Assembly (NCBI RefSeq): GCF_018403245.1
Contig: NZ_BOSH01000017.1
Location: 1-64,000 of the forward strand
Length of the DNA: 64,000 nucleotides
Origin: Paenibacillus sp. J2TS4
Lineage (GTDB): Bacteria; Bacillota; Bacilli; Paenibacillales; NBRC-103111
Direction of reading: 5' to 3'
Under the pieces are notes generated by a model. That model worked only from the letters and a program-made list of their open reading frames with translations. It did not search any database and was not told the origin of the DNA. The translations under genes and the position numbers were made by a program. Below are positions 26,396-33,792 of the stretch, in pieces (within the stretch, counting starts at the first letter, position 1; the number at the start of each line of letters is the position of its first letter).

Positions 26396-26583
26396 AGCAG
26401 CAACTGCCTTTCTGCAATTTATAAGCCTATATTGGATTAACCGCTTGCAGAAGTAAAGACCGCTTTGGTTGCGCGGCCCCGCAACCCCAGGTTGCGATCA
26501 ACACTGGGCTTGTGAAGGATCTTCCCTTGGATTCATCACCGAAAGCTTCGATTATCCCATCTTCAATCCGTAGCATCAACTCA
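26396..26583. other. Gene-free stretch, probable gene scrap
   Basis: The minus strand has an open stretch (MLRIEDGIIEAFGDESKGR near 26575-26520) without a supported start. It overlaps a GC-rich patch and no family is recognised. Confidence 0.3.
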
Positions 26584-26775
26584 AACTTGCCGTCACTTAT
26601 GGTACGTTCAGCTTAACGGGTCTATCGGCGAAAATTACACCGCGGCCCATAGTTGCCAACCTTTTATACCCCATCCAAGGGCTATGATAAAGCCTAATAA
26701 CATGCACGGAAGGCCACCGAAGTACTCGGCGCCCTGGTTGTCGGTGATTCAACTATCGTGTCCCGTTAGCTCAAC
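26584..26775. repeat. Composite dispersed repeat, full copy
   Basis: Head CTTGCCGTCACTTATGGTAC ... TCTATCGGCGAAAA; body with CCGCGGCCCATAGTTGCC and an AGGGCTATGATAAAGCC segment; tail ATTCAACTATCGTGTCCCGT plus TAGCTCAAC. Outer ends AGCTTAACGGG and CCCGTTAGCT are inverted relative to each other. Confidence 0.8.
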
Positions 26776-26888
26776 AAGCGGCTGCCAGAAAACGGACAGC
26801 CACCTCTTCGAACGAAACTAATTTTCGATAACCCTTTACTTTATCGAAGCATCCTGCCTCTAATTAGGTGCTTAAGTTGCGATAGTGA

Positions 26889-26894
26889 TATAAT
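26889..26894 (+). promoter_or_regulatory. Probable -10 box of the TrmH-type gene leader
   Basis: TATAAT lies 20 bases before the leader peptide's ribosome site. The -35 is weak (TTAGGT at 26864-26869, 19-bp spacing). Confidence 0.45.
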
Positions 26895-26928
26895 AATATC
26901 AGGCAAACTAAGAATGGGGGTGAATCCT

Positions 26929-26979
26929 TTGGCTATTCATTTTGGTGTAACACTCGATCTGCTCCACGCAAAGTCTTAA
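26929..26979 (+). CDS. Leader peptide (16-19 residues) upstream of the TrmH-type gene
   Basis: A 17-codon frame opens with TTG 26929 (or in-frame GTG 26920) after GGGGGTGA and reads LAIHFGVTLDLLHAKS followed by TAA. Its last codons overlap GCTCCAC and GCAAAGTCT, the 5' arms of two alternative hairpins in the leader. Short peptides in this position control inducible ribosome methyltransferases such as erm genes by drug-dependent stalling. The same logic is inferred here; the peptide sequence itself is not one I recognise. Confidence 0.5.
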   Translation: MAIHFGVTLDLLHAKS

Positions 26980-27095
26980 GGGCAAACAGACCCTGAACCT
27001 TGTGTGGAGCTAATAGATTGGCATCCTGAGTTAGGTCTGTTGGTCCAGAGACTTTGCATCCTATATGAAATTAATTCATAAAGGAGCGGGTTTCG
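26955..27095 (+). promoter_or_regulatory. Structured attenuator-like leader RNA
   Basis: Several complementary arms can form competing structures. GCTCCAC (26961-26967) pairs with GTGGAGC (27004-27010). GCAAAGTCT (26968-26976) pairs with AGACTTTGC (27050-27058). AACAGACC (26984-26991) pairs with GGTCTGTT (27034-27041). The first pair and the other two cross, so they are either mutually exclusive or a pseudoknot. GCTCC is also complementary to GGAGC in the downstream ribosome site AAAGGAGCGGG (27081-27090). This is what translational attenuation needs. Confidence 0.55.
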
Positions 27096-27535
27096 ATGAC
27101 AAGCATGACAAATTTCTCATTAAAGCAATATCGTAAAGAGCAGGACTATAGCTATACCCTTGGCGCATACGCCACTATTGAAGTGATTCAGGCACGGCCG
27201 GAGATCGTAGAAGTCGTTTATGTCCATTCTGCTTATCGGGATCGCAGTGTACTTGAAACCCTCTGCCAGCAGCAGCATATTCCAGTTGTCCAGCAGGATA
27301 AGGCTTTTGCCAAGGTCGATCGGAAAGAAAATTGCTTTGTGTTTGGGGTGTTTTCCAAATATTCAGATAGGCTTGCTTCCGATAAACCTCATATTCTCCT
27401 CGTCCATCCTGCTGGGGATATGGGCAATCTCGGCACCATTATCCGGATAACCGCAGGTTTGGGATTTGGCAATCTCGGGATCGTTACTCCCGGAGCAGAT
27501 CATTTTCATCCCAAAACCATCCGCGCCTCTATTAA
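27096..27535 (+). pseudogene. TrmH/SpoU-family RNA methyltransferase, C-terminally truncated
   Basis: ATG 27096 follows AAAGGAGCGGG. The N-terminal substrate-binding domain (SLKQYRKEQDYSYTLGAYAT, EIVEVVYVHSAYRDRSVLE) leads into the knotted SPOUT domain: PHILLVHPAGDMGNLGTIIR (motif 1, Asn/Gly) and LGIVTPGADHFHPKTIRAS. After RAS the sequence leaves the family: motifs 2 and 3, including the SAM-binding knot end, are replaced by 27532-28101 running the other way. Relatives modify 23S rRNA or tRNA ribose, and some give antibiotic resistance. As it stands the protein lacks its active-site knot. Confidence 0.75.
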
Positions 27536-28101
27536 ATATTTAGCAACTTACTGTCATTTAATTTTTTTGCTATTACATAGTCATTCTCCGAGAATACAGG
27601 AGACGCATATTTCTGACTTAGTTCATCAAATTTCGAGCTACGTATGATCACTTTAGTCCATTCAGTTATACCGATTCCCTTTTCTTTTAATCCCTTCAAA
27701 ATTTTGTCACATTCTTCTCCCGAATCACTTAGTGTGAGAAATGTAAGCTCAAGCTTAACACTTCTTTTGGTTTTTGATCTTCTAGTTTCAACATCATGAA
27801 CTTCTTCTACTACCTTAAAAATGCAAAAATCTCTATCATTCGATAACTTTATAAATGCTGACCAGTTAACATTTAGATTTGAATTCAAACCATAAAGGTA
27901 ATTAAGATCATATAGAAACCTTCGTTCTATTAGGTCTTCAGTTTCAAAATTTGGGCAAGCAAACCCTAATGCTTCTATGTAGTTTATTTTCGCTTCCTCA
28001 ATAGGTAACCTATATCCTAAACCTTTAATAGAACTGACAATATCATTAACTATTGAAGTTGATATAACTGTATTAGATACAAATGAATTAATATGTACCA
28101 C
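27532..28101 (-). CDS. Hypothetical protein
   Basis: 189 residues, soluble, family not recognised. An N-terminal helical part (IVNDIVSSIKGLGYRLPIEE) is followed by a mixed alpha/beta part with VNWSAFIKLSNDRDFCIFKV and a strongly charged VETRRSKTKRSVKLELTFL. Start GTG 28101 has AGGAGGGCAAGA in front. The C-terminal codons overlap the truncated TrmH gene on the other strand, marking the recombination junction. The strong ribosome site and low-GC coding pattern support a real gene. Confidence 0.55.
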   Translation of the reverse strand: MVHINSFVSNTVISTSIVNDIVSSIKGLGYRLPIEEAKINYIEALGFACPNFETEDLIERRFLYDLNYLYGLNSNLNVNWSAFIKLSNDRDFCIFKVVEEVHDVETRRSKTKRSVKLELTFLTLSDSGEECDKILKGLKEKGIGITEWTKVIIRSSKFDELSQKYASPVFSENDYVIAKKLNDSKLLNI

Positions 28102-28308
28102 TCTTGCCCTCCTAGTTCATAAAATCCAAATTCACACCTTATCTACATAAATGATATCATATATTTGGGGGATTATGGTAAGTTTGTTTTACTCGTGAGA
28201 AAAGCCTTAAAACAAAGGTTTTGAAAGACCCTATATCAACTCTTACTCCCCAACCCTTATAAGATTCCCTGTCTTCTCCCCACTCCGCCGTCATACCCAC
28301 AACCAACT

Positions 28309-28362
28309 TTTTTCTCCGTCACTTATGATAAGGTTCTCCGCGCTGTCTGTAACGGCAAGTTT
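28309..28362. repeat. Palindromic dispersed repeat, copy (GCGCTGTCTGTA subtype)
   Basis: TTCTCCGTCACTTATGATAA ... TCTGTAACGGCAAGTTT. Confidence 0.7.
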
Positions 28363-28414
28363 AAAGGCCATCCTTTGTGGGATGGCCTGCCCTATCAAAT
28401 CTAAACAACTATAC

Positions 28415-29296
28415 TTAATAACCCACCGAATTCCTTAAAGTAAGAATATTTTCCTGAAGGAACGTTTGATTTTTTTCAATTCCTCTGTTTTTACACCAAA
28501 CAACTGCGCTGAAAGCATCGTAAATATCATAAAATGGCAGCACTCTTTCCAGAGCCAACATAGGTCGAATCGATTGATATCCTTCAATGAACGGTAACTT
28601 TGTTCTCGGATTGACTTCCCAAATATATCGATTGACTTTTGTAAAATCTATTTCCGACGATCCACCACGGGCACTCTCGAAATCAATAATGCCAGCAACC
28701 TCGTTACCATTCACCAATATATTACCTGGTCTAAAATCCATGTGAACAATGCATGGTCCGTCAGGATCCGGTAAAGCAGAGAAAACTCCATTAAAGTGAA
28801 GAATACATCTTTCATACAATTTTGAGTCGAGAATCTCTATGCATGGCTCTTTCCATTTTTCAAAATTACTTTTGATATGTAATCTCCAATTATTTTGGTC
28901 AAGTAACTTAAAACCATCGGTTACATGGTAACCATACCCAGGAGTTTTTACCTCATGGAGCATAGCATGATACACGCCAATTTGAAAAGAGAGTTTCTCA
29001 TCAATGACTCCTGTACAAGGCATACCTTGAATTGCTGAAAGAAGCAATGCTCCAGTAGTACTTTCATCCCCGTACCAAATGTCCAATACCTTAGGAACAG
29101 GTATTACACCCTTTAATGTTTCAAGCATCTGAAATTCGCGGAATAGTTTATCCTTGTTAAATGGAATTTTCACAAAAACGTTTTCTCCACTGGTAAGAGT
29201 AAGTTTGTATACATCAGAACTAAATGACTCTGGAACATCTTCAACATTCAAGACGTTCAACTTTAGCTTTTCTATAACTTTTAGAATAGAACTCAT
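28415..29296 (-). CDS. APH-family (aminoglycoside-phosphotransferase-like) kinase
   Basis: 293 residues. The N-lobe has FSSDVYKLTLTSGENVFVKI with the ATP-binding Lys (FVKI). The C-lobe carries the catalytic loop IVHMDFRPGNILVNG (His185, Asp187, Asn192) and the metal-binding I-I-D-F-E at about 203-207. Such kinases phosphorylate aminoglycosides, macrolides, choline or homoserine; nothing here fixes the substrate. CAGGAGGTTACGT precedes ATG 29296. It is a single gene, complete, in contrast to the broken APH relics at 1.1 and 18.0 kb. Confidence 0.88.
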   Translation of the reverse strand: MSSILKVIEKLKLNVLNVEDVPESFSSDVYKLTLTSGENVFVKIPFNKDKLFREFQMLETLKGVIPVPKVLDIWYGDESTTGALLLSAIQGMPCTGVIDEKLSFQIGVYHAMLHEVKTPGYGYHVTDGFKLLDQNNWRLHIKSNFEKWKEPCIEILDSKLYERCILHFNGVFSALPDPDGPCIVHMDFRPGNILVNGNEVAGIIDFESARGGSSEIDFTKVNRYIWEVNPRTKLPFIEGYQSIRPMLALERVLPFYDIYDAFSAVVWCKNRGIEKNQTFLQENILTLRNSVGY

Positions 29297-29396
29297 ACGT
29301 AACCTCCTGTTTTGGAGCGATTCTTCCGATTTGTTTCTCTGAAAACCGAATCAAATCCAATATCTTACATATATCATATTTTTGACCCAGTACCAA

Positions 29397-29422
29397 GACC
29401 CCTTTTTCGAGGGGTCATTTTT
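29397..29422 (+). terminator. Hairpin in front of a small-ORF remnant, copy 2
   Basis: GACCCC/GGGGTC stem, TTTTTCGA loop, ATTTTTA tail; duplicate of 25606-25632. Confidence 0.65.
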
Positions 29423-29437
29423 AGGAGGGATGTATGA

Positions 29438-29650
29438 ATATGGATCATCAAGAGACAGCAGGACCTTGTCATTCTGCGCCGGGTTAGGTCACTTCCGGCG
29501 GCGCTCCTTGATCAGGTCGAGGACTACTTCAACCAACTAAGGCTTGGAGCTGAGGACGATTTTCGCTTGGTCAGTCACGGCTCCATCGTCGTTCTTGAAT
29601 CGGGGGACAACGTCCGATCTCGGCATTCTTTAGCTTGTGCCTTGCCTTAA
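29438..29650 (+). pseudogene. Small conserved ORF, longer copy 2 without start
   Basis: The open frame reads WIIKRQQDLVILRRVRSLPA, ALLDQVEDYFNQLRLGAEDD and FRLVSHGSIVVLESGDNV and ends at TAA 29648. The start codon is replaced: the equivalent of TTG-AGA is ATA-TGG, and the preceding AGGAGGGATGTATGA leads a different frame. It is probably silent. The function of the family is unknown. Confidence 0.55.
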
Positions 29651-29702
29651 AATTTCGCCGTTACTGCGATACGGTTCTCCGCGTTGTCTGTATCGGCATT
29701 TT
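29651..29702. repeat. Palindromic dispersed repeat, copy (GCGTTGTCTGTA subtype)
   Basis: ATTTCGCCGTTACTGCGATA ... TGTCTGTATCGGCA, directly at the stop of the small-ORF remnant. Confidence 0.7.
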
Positions 29703-29750
29703 CTAGATTCACTTCAGAGCCACCCCTTAAGGATGGCTCTGAAATTGGAC

Positions 29751-30296
29751 TTAGGCTTGGTTCCGATCGTCGCTTCTGAGAAGTCCATAATACCTTAGAT
29801 CCTCATAAGTGTCTCCCTTTCGAATATGACTGCGCAAGATTCCCTCATGCTTCATTCCGATTTTCTCCATAACTTTATACGAAGCAGGATTTCGCGTCAT
29901 CGCTGCGGCAAATACCCGATTTAACTCAAGCTCATCAAATGCAAACTGAACGACCCGTGCGGCAGCTTCTGTGCAATAGCCGCTTCTCCAATATGGTTTA
30001 CCAATCCAATATGCTAGTTCTGCCATATTGTGAGTCTTGTTTACATGTAACCCAACAATTCCGAGGAAATCCTCACTTTCTGTTAGAGTTACAGCGAACG
30101 AGTAGCCGTCGCCTCTTACTGCGGCCTCATGCCTTGCTTTGATAAAAGTAGTAGCTGAACCTGTTGGATACGGATGAGGCATATTCAGTGTCGTATCCGC
30201 TACATCTTTTTCTCCAGCCAATTTTTCGATTGCTTCAGAGTCGTTAAGCTCAAGTTGCCGCAATGTCAAACGTTCTGTAACCATTACTTTTCTCAT
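29751..30296 (-). CDS. GNAT acetyltransferase (RimJ/RimL type), T-box controlled
   Basis: 181 residues, complete. It opens MVTERLTLRQLELNDSEAIE, typical of RimJ/RimL-type GNATs. Strand 4 is DFLGIVGLHVNKTHNMAELA; the acetyl-CoA region is YWIGKPYWRSGYCTEAAARV; the final strands are NPASYKVMEKIGMKHEGILR and RKGDTYEDLRYYG. Members acetylate protein N-termini, amino acids or antibiotics. ATG 30296 follows GGAGGTATTGAA, and 40 bases upstream is the terminator of a T-box riboswitch. Expression is therefore expected to rise when a specific tRNA is uncharged, which points to an amino-acid-linked substrate. A damaged partial duplicate lies at 25149-25397. Confidence 0.9.
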   Translation of the reverse strand: MRKVMVTERLTLRQLELNDSEAIEKLAGEKDVADTTLNMPHPYPTGSATTFIKARHEAAVRGDGYSFAVTLTESEDFLGIVGLHVNKTHNMAELAYWIGKPYWRSGYCTEAAARVVQFAFDELELNRVFAAAMTRNPASYKVMEKIGMKHEGILRSHIRKGDTYEDLRYYGLLRSDDRNQA

Positions 30297-30330
30297 TTCA
30301 ATACCTCCATTTATTTAATTATTAGAACGC

Positions 30331-30595
30331 AAAAAAACTCCATCCCATAAGGGACGGAGTTGCTCCGCGTTACCACCCTGATTGACGTTTACATAAAACG
30401 CCCTCTTAGCCATCGTCCAACAACGATGCTTCTTTGTAACGGTAGAATCCCGGGCCCGCCTACTATTATTTCGGGGGCCTGCTCAGAGGCGATTTTTTGA
30501 TTCGGATATCCGCTGCCTCGCACCAACCGGCAGTTCTCTGAACGGCGTTTCCGGATCTACTTGTCCTCTTCGTCGCATTTGAAATTAATGTAATT
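30331..30595 (-). promoter_or_regulatory. T-box riboswitch
   Basis: On the minus strand the leader contains the T-box core AGGGTGGTAACGCGGAG (30379-30363). A terminator follows, ACTCCGTCCC/GGGATGGAGT (30361-30338) with seven T. Upstream are Stem I features: AGAGGACAAGTAG, AGAGAACTGCC and GGTTGGTGCGAGG. The core can pair alternatively to form the antiterminator. The specifier codon lies near GAATCAAAAAA, but I could not fix the register. It controls the GNAT gene 29751-30296. Confidence 0.93.
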
Positions 30596-30601
30596 AGATA
30601 C

Positions 30602-30630
30602 ACTATATTATAAATGGAATATTATGTAAA
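30602..30630 (-). promoter_or_regulatory. Promoter of the T-box leader
   Basis: On the minus strand TTTACA (30630-30625) and TATAGT (30607-30602) are 17 bp apart, just upstream of the T-box Stem I. Confidence 0.6.
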
Positions 30631-30710
30631 TGAAAAAGTCAATTTTATAGGCTCAAAATCACTCTATCCAATAGTTCCTAAAACACTCCCCGCCTTGTTC
30701 CCCAATCAAA

Positions 30711-30913
30711 TTTTTCGCCGTCATTTATGATACGGTTCAGCTCAACGGGTCTATCGGCGAAAAATGCAAAGAGGAGCAGCCGCGGCACATAATTCCCAGC
30801 CCTTTACTCGATACAAAGGGCTATCATCAAGCCTTCATAAAATGCGCAGAAGGCCGTCGAAATAGTTGGCGGCCTGATTGTATGTCATTCAACTATCGTT
30901 TCCCGTTGGCTTA
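30711..30913. repeat. Composite dispersed repeat, full copy
   Basis: Head TTTTTCGCCGTCATTTATGA ... TCTATCGGCGAAAAA. The body has hairpins AGCCCTTT/AAAGGGCT and AGGCCG/CGGCCT. The tail is ATTCAACTATCGTTTCCCGT followed by TGGCTTAA. The tail is read as the last codons of the phosphatase gene on the other strand. Confidence 0.8.
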
Positions 30914-31532
30914 ATAGAGACAAATGAGAGGAGTCATTAAATACCTCTAAGACATTCTGGTTAAAACCGTTTCGGGTCAATATAGAAATGCTAGCTGGTG
31001 ATGCAGAAAAATATGCAGTTCCTAGCATCTGTTCGGAAAATTGTAGCCACCATGCAGTTATATAGGCTAGGGTTCCACCATGGGTTACGATCAGTAAATT
31101 TTTCTCGTTCGTTTCACATAGTAACTCCAAGCAGTCACAAACTCTCTTATAAAACTGTCTCCAAGTTTCACCATTTTGAAATTCTTGATAGTCCAAATCA
31201 AAGCTACTGCCTGTTCTCGGATTTCTGTTAGCTCTCGCCCATTCTTTTGTTTTACCTGCCGCAATACCCGTGTTGATTTCCCGAAGTTCCATGTTTATGT
31301 TTACTTCAAGTCCCAATTGTTCTCCTATGATCTCTGCTGTTTGTGATGCCCTCAATAAATCTGAAGAATAGAGGATGTATTCACTACTGTCTAAACCGTC
31401 TTTTAGTTTTTTTGCGATAATCTCAGCCTGTCTTCTTCCTAGTTCTGTGAGCGGTGTATCTGTCCATCCCCCTGACATTTCGTTTATATGATGCTCTGAC
31501 TGGCAATGTTGCACTAAAATGATTCGTCCCAT
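30885..31532 (-). CDS. Histidine-phosphatase-superfamily protein with altered RHG motif
   Basis: 215 residues. It opens MGRIILVQHCQSEHH: the family hallmark R-H-G is Q-H-C here, keeping the phospho-accepting His but losing the first Arg. Other features are present: DTPLTELGRRQAEIIAKKL, LYSSDLLRASQTAEIIGEQL, the Glu region MELREINTG, and the second His in LLIVTHGGTLAY. Family members dephosphorylate metabolites or proteins. The last residues (LLSQRETIVE) are encoded by the tail of a dispersed repeat, so the C-terminus was changed by repeat insertion or recombination. The Arg loss may lower activity. Confidence 0.85.
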   Translation of the reverse strand: MGRIILVQHCQSEHHINEMSGGWTDTPLTELGRRQAEIIAKKLKDGLDSSEYILYSSDLLRASQTAEIIGEQLGLEVNINMELREINTGIAAGKTKEWARANRNPRTGSSFDLDYQEFQNGETWRQFYKRVCDCLELLCETNEKNLLIVTHGGTLAYITAWWLQFSEQMLGTAYFSASPASISILTRNGFNQNVLEVFNDSSHLSLLSQRETIVE

Positions 31533-31594
31533 TCTATTTCTCCTCCGAGTTGTATTATAGGTTAATACAACAAAATTCTACACAGTTGCTCAGT

Positions 31595-32060
31595 TATCCT
31601 GCCCGTTAATAAAATGAACAGGCTACCGCAGCACGTAACAGCCACATTTTTTACCCGAGTTAAGTAGTGAAACTTGTACCTAAGTGTGCCGCGAGGTGGC
31701 ATTCCGGGCTTCAAAAGCAACTTGCATTTTGCTGCCCAAACGCTCTGCAAAGTCGAGATTACCGAACTACTGTAAAATTCCAAGAGAACCAAAGCAAACG
31801 GTCAATTTCTTCATAGCTCCTCCCGAATCATACACCGGAATCAGGTTTGTAATTAATTCGGTTCCTCCCTTATGCTTTACTCGAATCCGAACCTATACAA
31901 TATGGAGGGCTGGTCGAATGTTATCATGGGAAGAAGTAAGGGGAAAATTCGATAGGCTTTACTGCAGTCAAGCAGCTGATGATGTTTTAACCGATAAAGT
32001 GATCGATTCTTATCAAGCAGGGTTGCTTAAGCTGTATGATTACTGGACCGGAGTAAATAC
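31595..32060. repeat. ~470-bp duplicated segment, copy 2
   Basis: Matches 23970-24440 with scattered substitutions; it carries the intact version of the small gene at its 3' end. Confidence 0.85.
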
Positions 32061-32091
32061 GGAGGTCACCTTGCAGGGTGATTCCCTGTAA
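31918..32091 (+). CDS. Small conserved protein (57 residues)
   Basis: ATG 31918 follows GGAGGGCTGGTCGA. It reads MLSWEEVRGKFDRLYCSQAA and DDVLTDKVIDSYQAGLLKLY, then a short variable tail. It is helical and acidic with no recognised family. The damaged duplicate at 24295 conserves exactly the coding frame up to its single deletion, suggesting the reading frame is real. The 250 bases upstream are also conserved between copies and may contain its regulatory region. Confidence 0.55.
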   Translation: MLSWEEVRGKFDRLYCSQAADDVLTDKVIDSYQAGLLKLYDYWTGVNTEVTLQGDSL

Positions 32092-32134
32092 TCAGCGGTG
32101 TCCAGGGCGGTTGTAAAGGCACTCGTCCTAAATG

Positions 32135-32176
32135 AATCCAGATAAACCAAAACCGCCAGTAACCGGGAAAGGTGAT
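32135..32176 (+). terminator. Left half of a terminator split by the IS3 insertion
   Basis: AACCGCCA before the IS (about 32148-32155) is complementary to TGGTGGTT after it (about 33880-33888), which is followed by TTTCTTTT. Without the IS the two would form an ordinary terminator hairpin, probably for the small gene at 31918. Confidence 0.5.
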
Positions 32177-32239
32177 ATGCTCCCCTTGTGGTAGACAGTG
32201 GAAATAATAAAACTGTCTACCACAAGGAGGAGCTTTTTT

Positions 32240-32902
32240 ATGTCCCGTAAATCGAAATTATCTACAGCTGAGAAGATAGCAGCCGTTGAAAAATATCTAC
32301 GTGGGGAAGATTCTCTGAAACATATAGCAAGCTCTTTAGTGCAATGGCTCCATAATTATCAGTCTTTAGGGCCTGCTGGATTACTTAATTTATCAAAGAA
32401 CACCTCCTACCCTGCATCATTAAAGGTAGCGGCAGTCGAAGATTACCTTTCGGGCAGCGGTTTTTACAGGGATATTTGCAAAAAGTATGGCCTAAAATCA
32501 AAAACACAATTGCAGAACTGGGTTGTAAAGTATAATGGTCATGAGAACCTGAAAACTTCTGGTTCGGGAGGAGTGCCAGTCATGACCAAAGGGAGATCCA
32601 CGACTTATGATGAAAGAGTTGAAATCGTTAAATACTGCATTGAGCATCAAAACAATTTTGCCAAAACTGCACAGAAGTTTCAGGTATCTTATCAACAGGT
32701 GTATTCATGGGTGAATAAATACTCTAAGCATGGTGTTGATGCGCTTCAGGATAAGCGTGGGAAAAGAAAATCCGATGGTGAGATGTCTGAATTGGAGAAA
32801 CTGAGGGCGCAGAATAAGCTACTTGAAGCTGAGAATCGAAGGAAACAAATGGAGATTGATTTTTTAAAAAAGCTGGGCGAAATCGAAAGGAGGCGGTTCT
32901 AA
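32240..32902 (+). CDS. IS3-family OrfA (helix-turn-helix protein)
   Basis: About 220 residues from ATG 32240 after AAGGAGG. It has two helix-turn-helix units (KLSTAEKIAAVEKYLRGEDS; TTYDERVEIVKYCIEHQNNF with FQVSYQQVYSWVNKYSKHG) and a C-terminal leucine-zipper coiled coil (ELEKLRAQNKLLEAENRRKQ), as in IS150-group OrfA. Near the end, TTTTTTAAAAAAG supplies an A-AAA-AAG slippery site in the right register for a -1 shift into orfB, which would make the OrfAB transposase. The early segment LKHIASSLVQWLHNY seems a few residues short of the family pattern. Confidence 0.9.
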   Translation: MSRKSKLSTAEKIAAVEKYLRGEDSLKHIASSLVQWLHNYQSLGPAGLLNLSKNTSYPASLKVAAVEDYLSGSGFYRDICKKYGLKSKTQLQNWVVKYNGHENLKTSGSGGVPVMTKGRSTTYDERVEIVKYCIEHQNNFAKTAQKFQVSYQQVYSWVNKYSKHGVDALQDKRGKRKSDGEMSELEKLRAQNKLLEAENRRKQMEIDFLKKLGEIERRRF

Positions 32903-32943
32903 GTCAAGTAAGATACGAGACGATCTATCTTACCATTCGTGAG

Positions 32944-33792
32944 TTGAGTGACACGAACTCATATCCCGTCATAGAACTTTGTAAAATCGCTGGTATTCAG
33001 CGCTCTTCATATTATAAATGGCTGAACCGAAAAGAAAGCGATAATGAGAAATTCAATAAGACTCTGCTTCCTCTGATTAAAGATGCCTATGAAGAAAGGA
33101 ACGGGATTCTCGGATATCGTCAGATGACTCTTAAACTAAATCGAGAACACGATTTGAACGTGAATCTTAAACGAATCTACAGACTCATGGACATCCTCAA
33201 TCTAAAATCGGTATGCCGTAAGAAGCGCAAAAACTACATCAAATCAACGCCTGAAATTATAGCTGAGAATATCTTGAATAGAGAATTTGAATCCAATGTA
33301 TTCGGCGAGAAGTGGCTTACTGACGTAACCGAAATGAAGTATGGGCAACAAAGTAAAGCTTATCTTAGTGCCATCCTTGATTTATCTGATAAAGGTATTG
33401 TTTCTTTTGTACTTGGGCAATTCAACAACAATGAACTTGTTTTTAGAACCTTTGATATCGCACATCAGACCTATCCCGATGCGAAACCTACCTTTCATAG
33501 TGACCGTGGCTTTCAATACACGAGCAAAATATTTAAGAAGAAACTAGATGATGCGGGCATGACACAAAGTATGTCTAGAGTGTCTAGGTGCATCGACAAC
33601 GGGCCGATGGAATCCTTTTGGGGAATGATGAAATCTGAAATGTATTACCTAAATAGATTCCATACGTACGAGGAATTAGAAGCTGCCGTAAAAGAATACA
33701 TAAATTATTACAATAACAAGCGATACCAGAAGAGATTGAACAGCATGGCCCCCTTAGAATACAGGCAGTATCTTAAAGGTTTAGCAGTGTAA
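32944..33792 (+). CDS. IS3-family OrfB transposase (DDE domain)
   Basis: 282 residues in the -1 frame relative to orfA; the open frame extends upstream (QVRYETIYLTIREL), consistent with synthesis as an OrfAB fusion. It opens with CKIAGIQRSSYYKWLNRK and a YEERNGILGYRQMTLKLNRE helix. The rve integrase core has catalytic residues in WLTDVTEMKYG (Asp), FHSDRGFQYTS (Asp) and NGPMESFWGMMKSE (Glu). All three catalytic residues are present, so the element may be active. Confidence 0.92.
   Translation: MSDTNSYPVIELCKIAGIQRSSYYKWLNRKESDNEKFNKTLLPLIKDAYEERNGILGYRQMTLKLNREHDLNVNLKRIYRLMDILNLKSVCRKKRKNYIKSTPEIIAENILNREFESNVFGEKWLTDVTEMKYGQQSKAYLSAILDLSDKGIVSFVLGQFNNNELVFRTFDIAHQTYPDAKPTFHSDRGFQYTSKIFKKKLDDAGMTQSMSRVSRCIDNGPMESFWGMMKSEMYYLNRFHTYEELEAAVKEYINYYNNKRYQKRLNSMAPLEYRQYLKGLAV

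Noticed and set aside
18149..30913. True integron attC sites
   Set aside because: Boxes such as GCTTAAC resemble the attC consensus, but the paired box CCCGTTAGCT does not fit GTTRRRY, the elements contain several separate hairpins, and no integron integrase is present. Kept only as an analogy.
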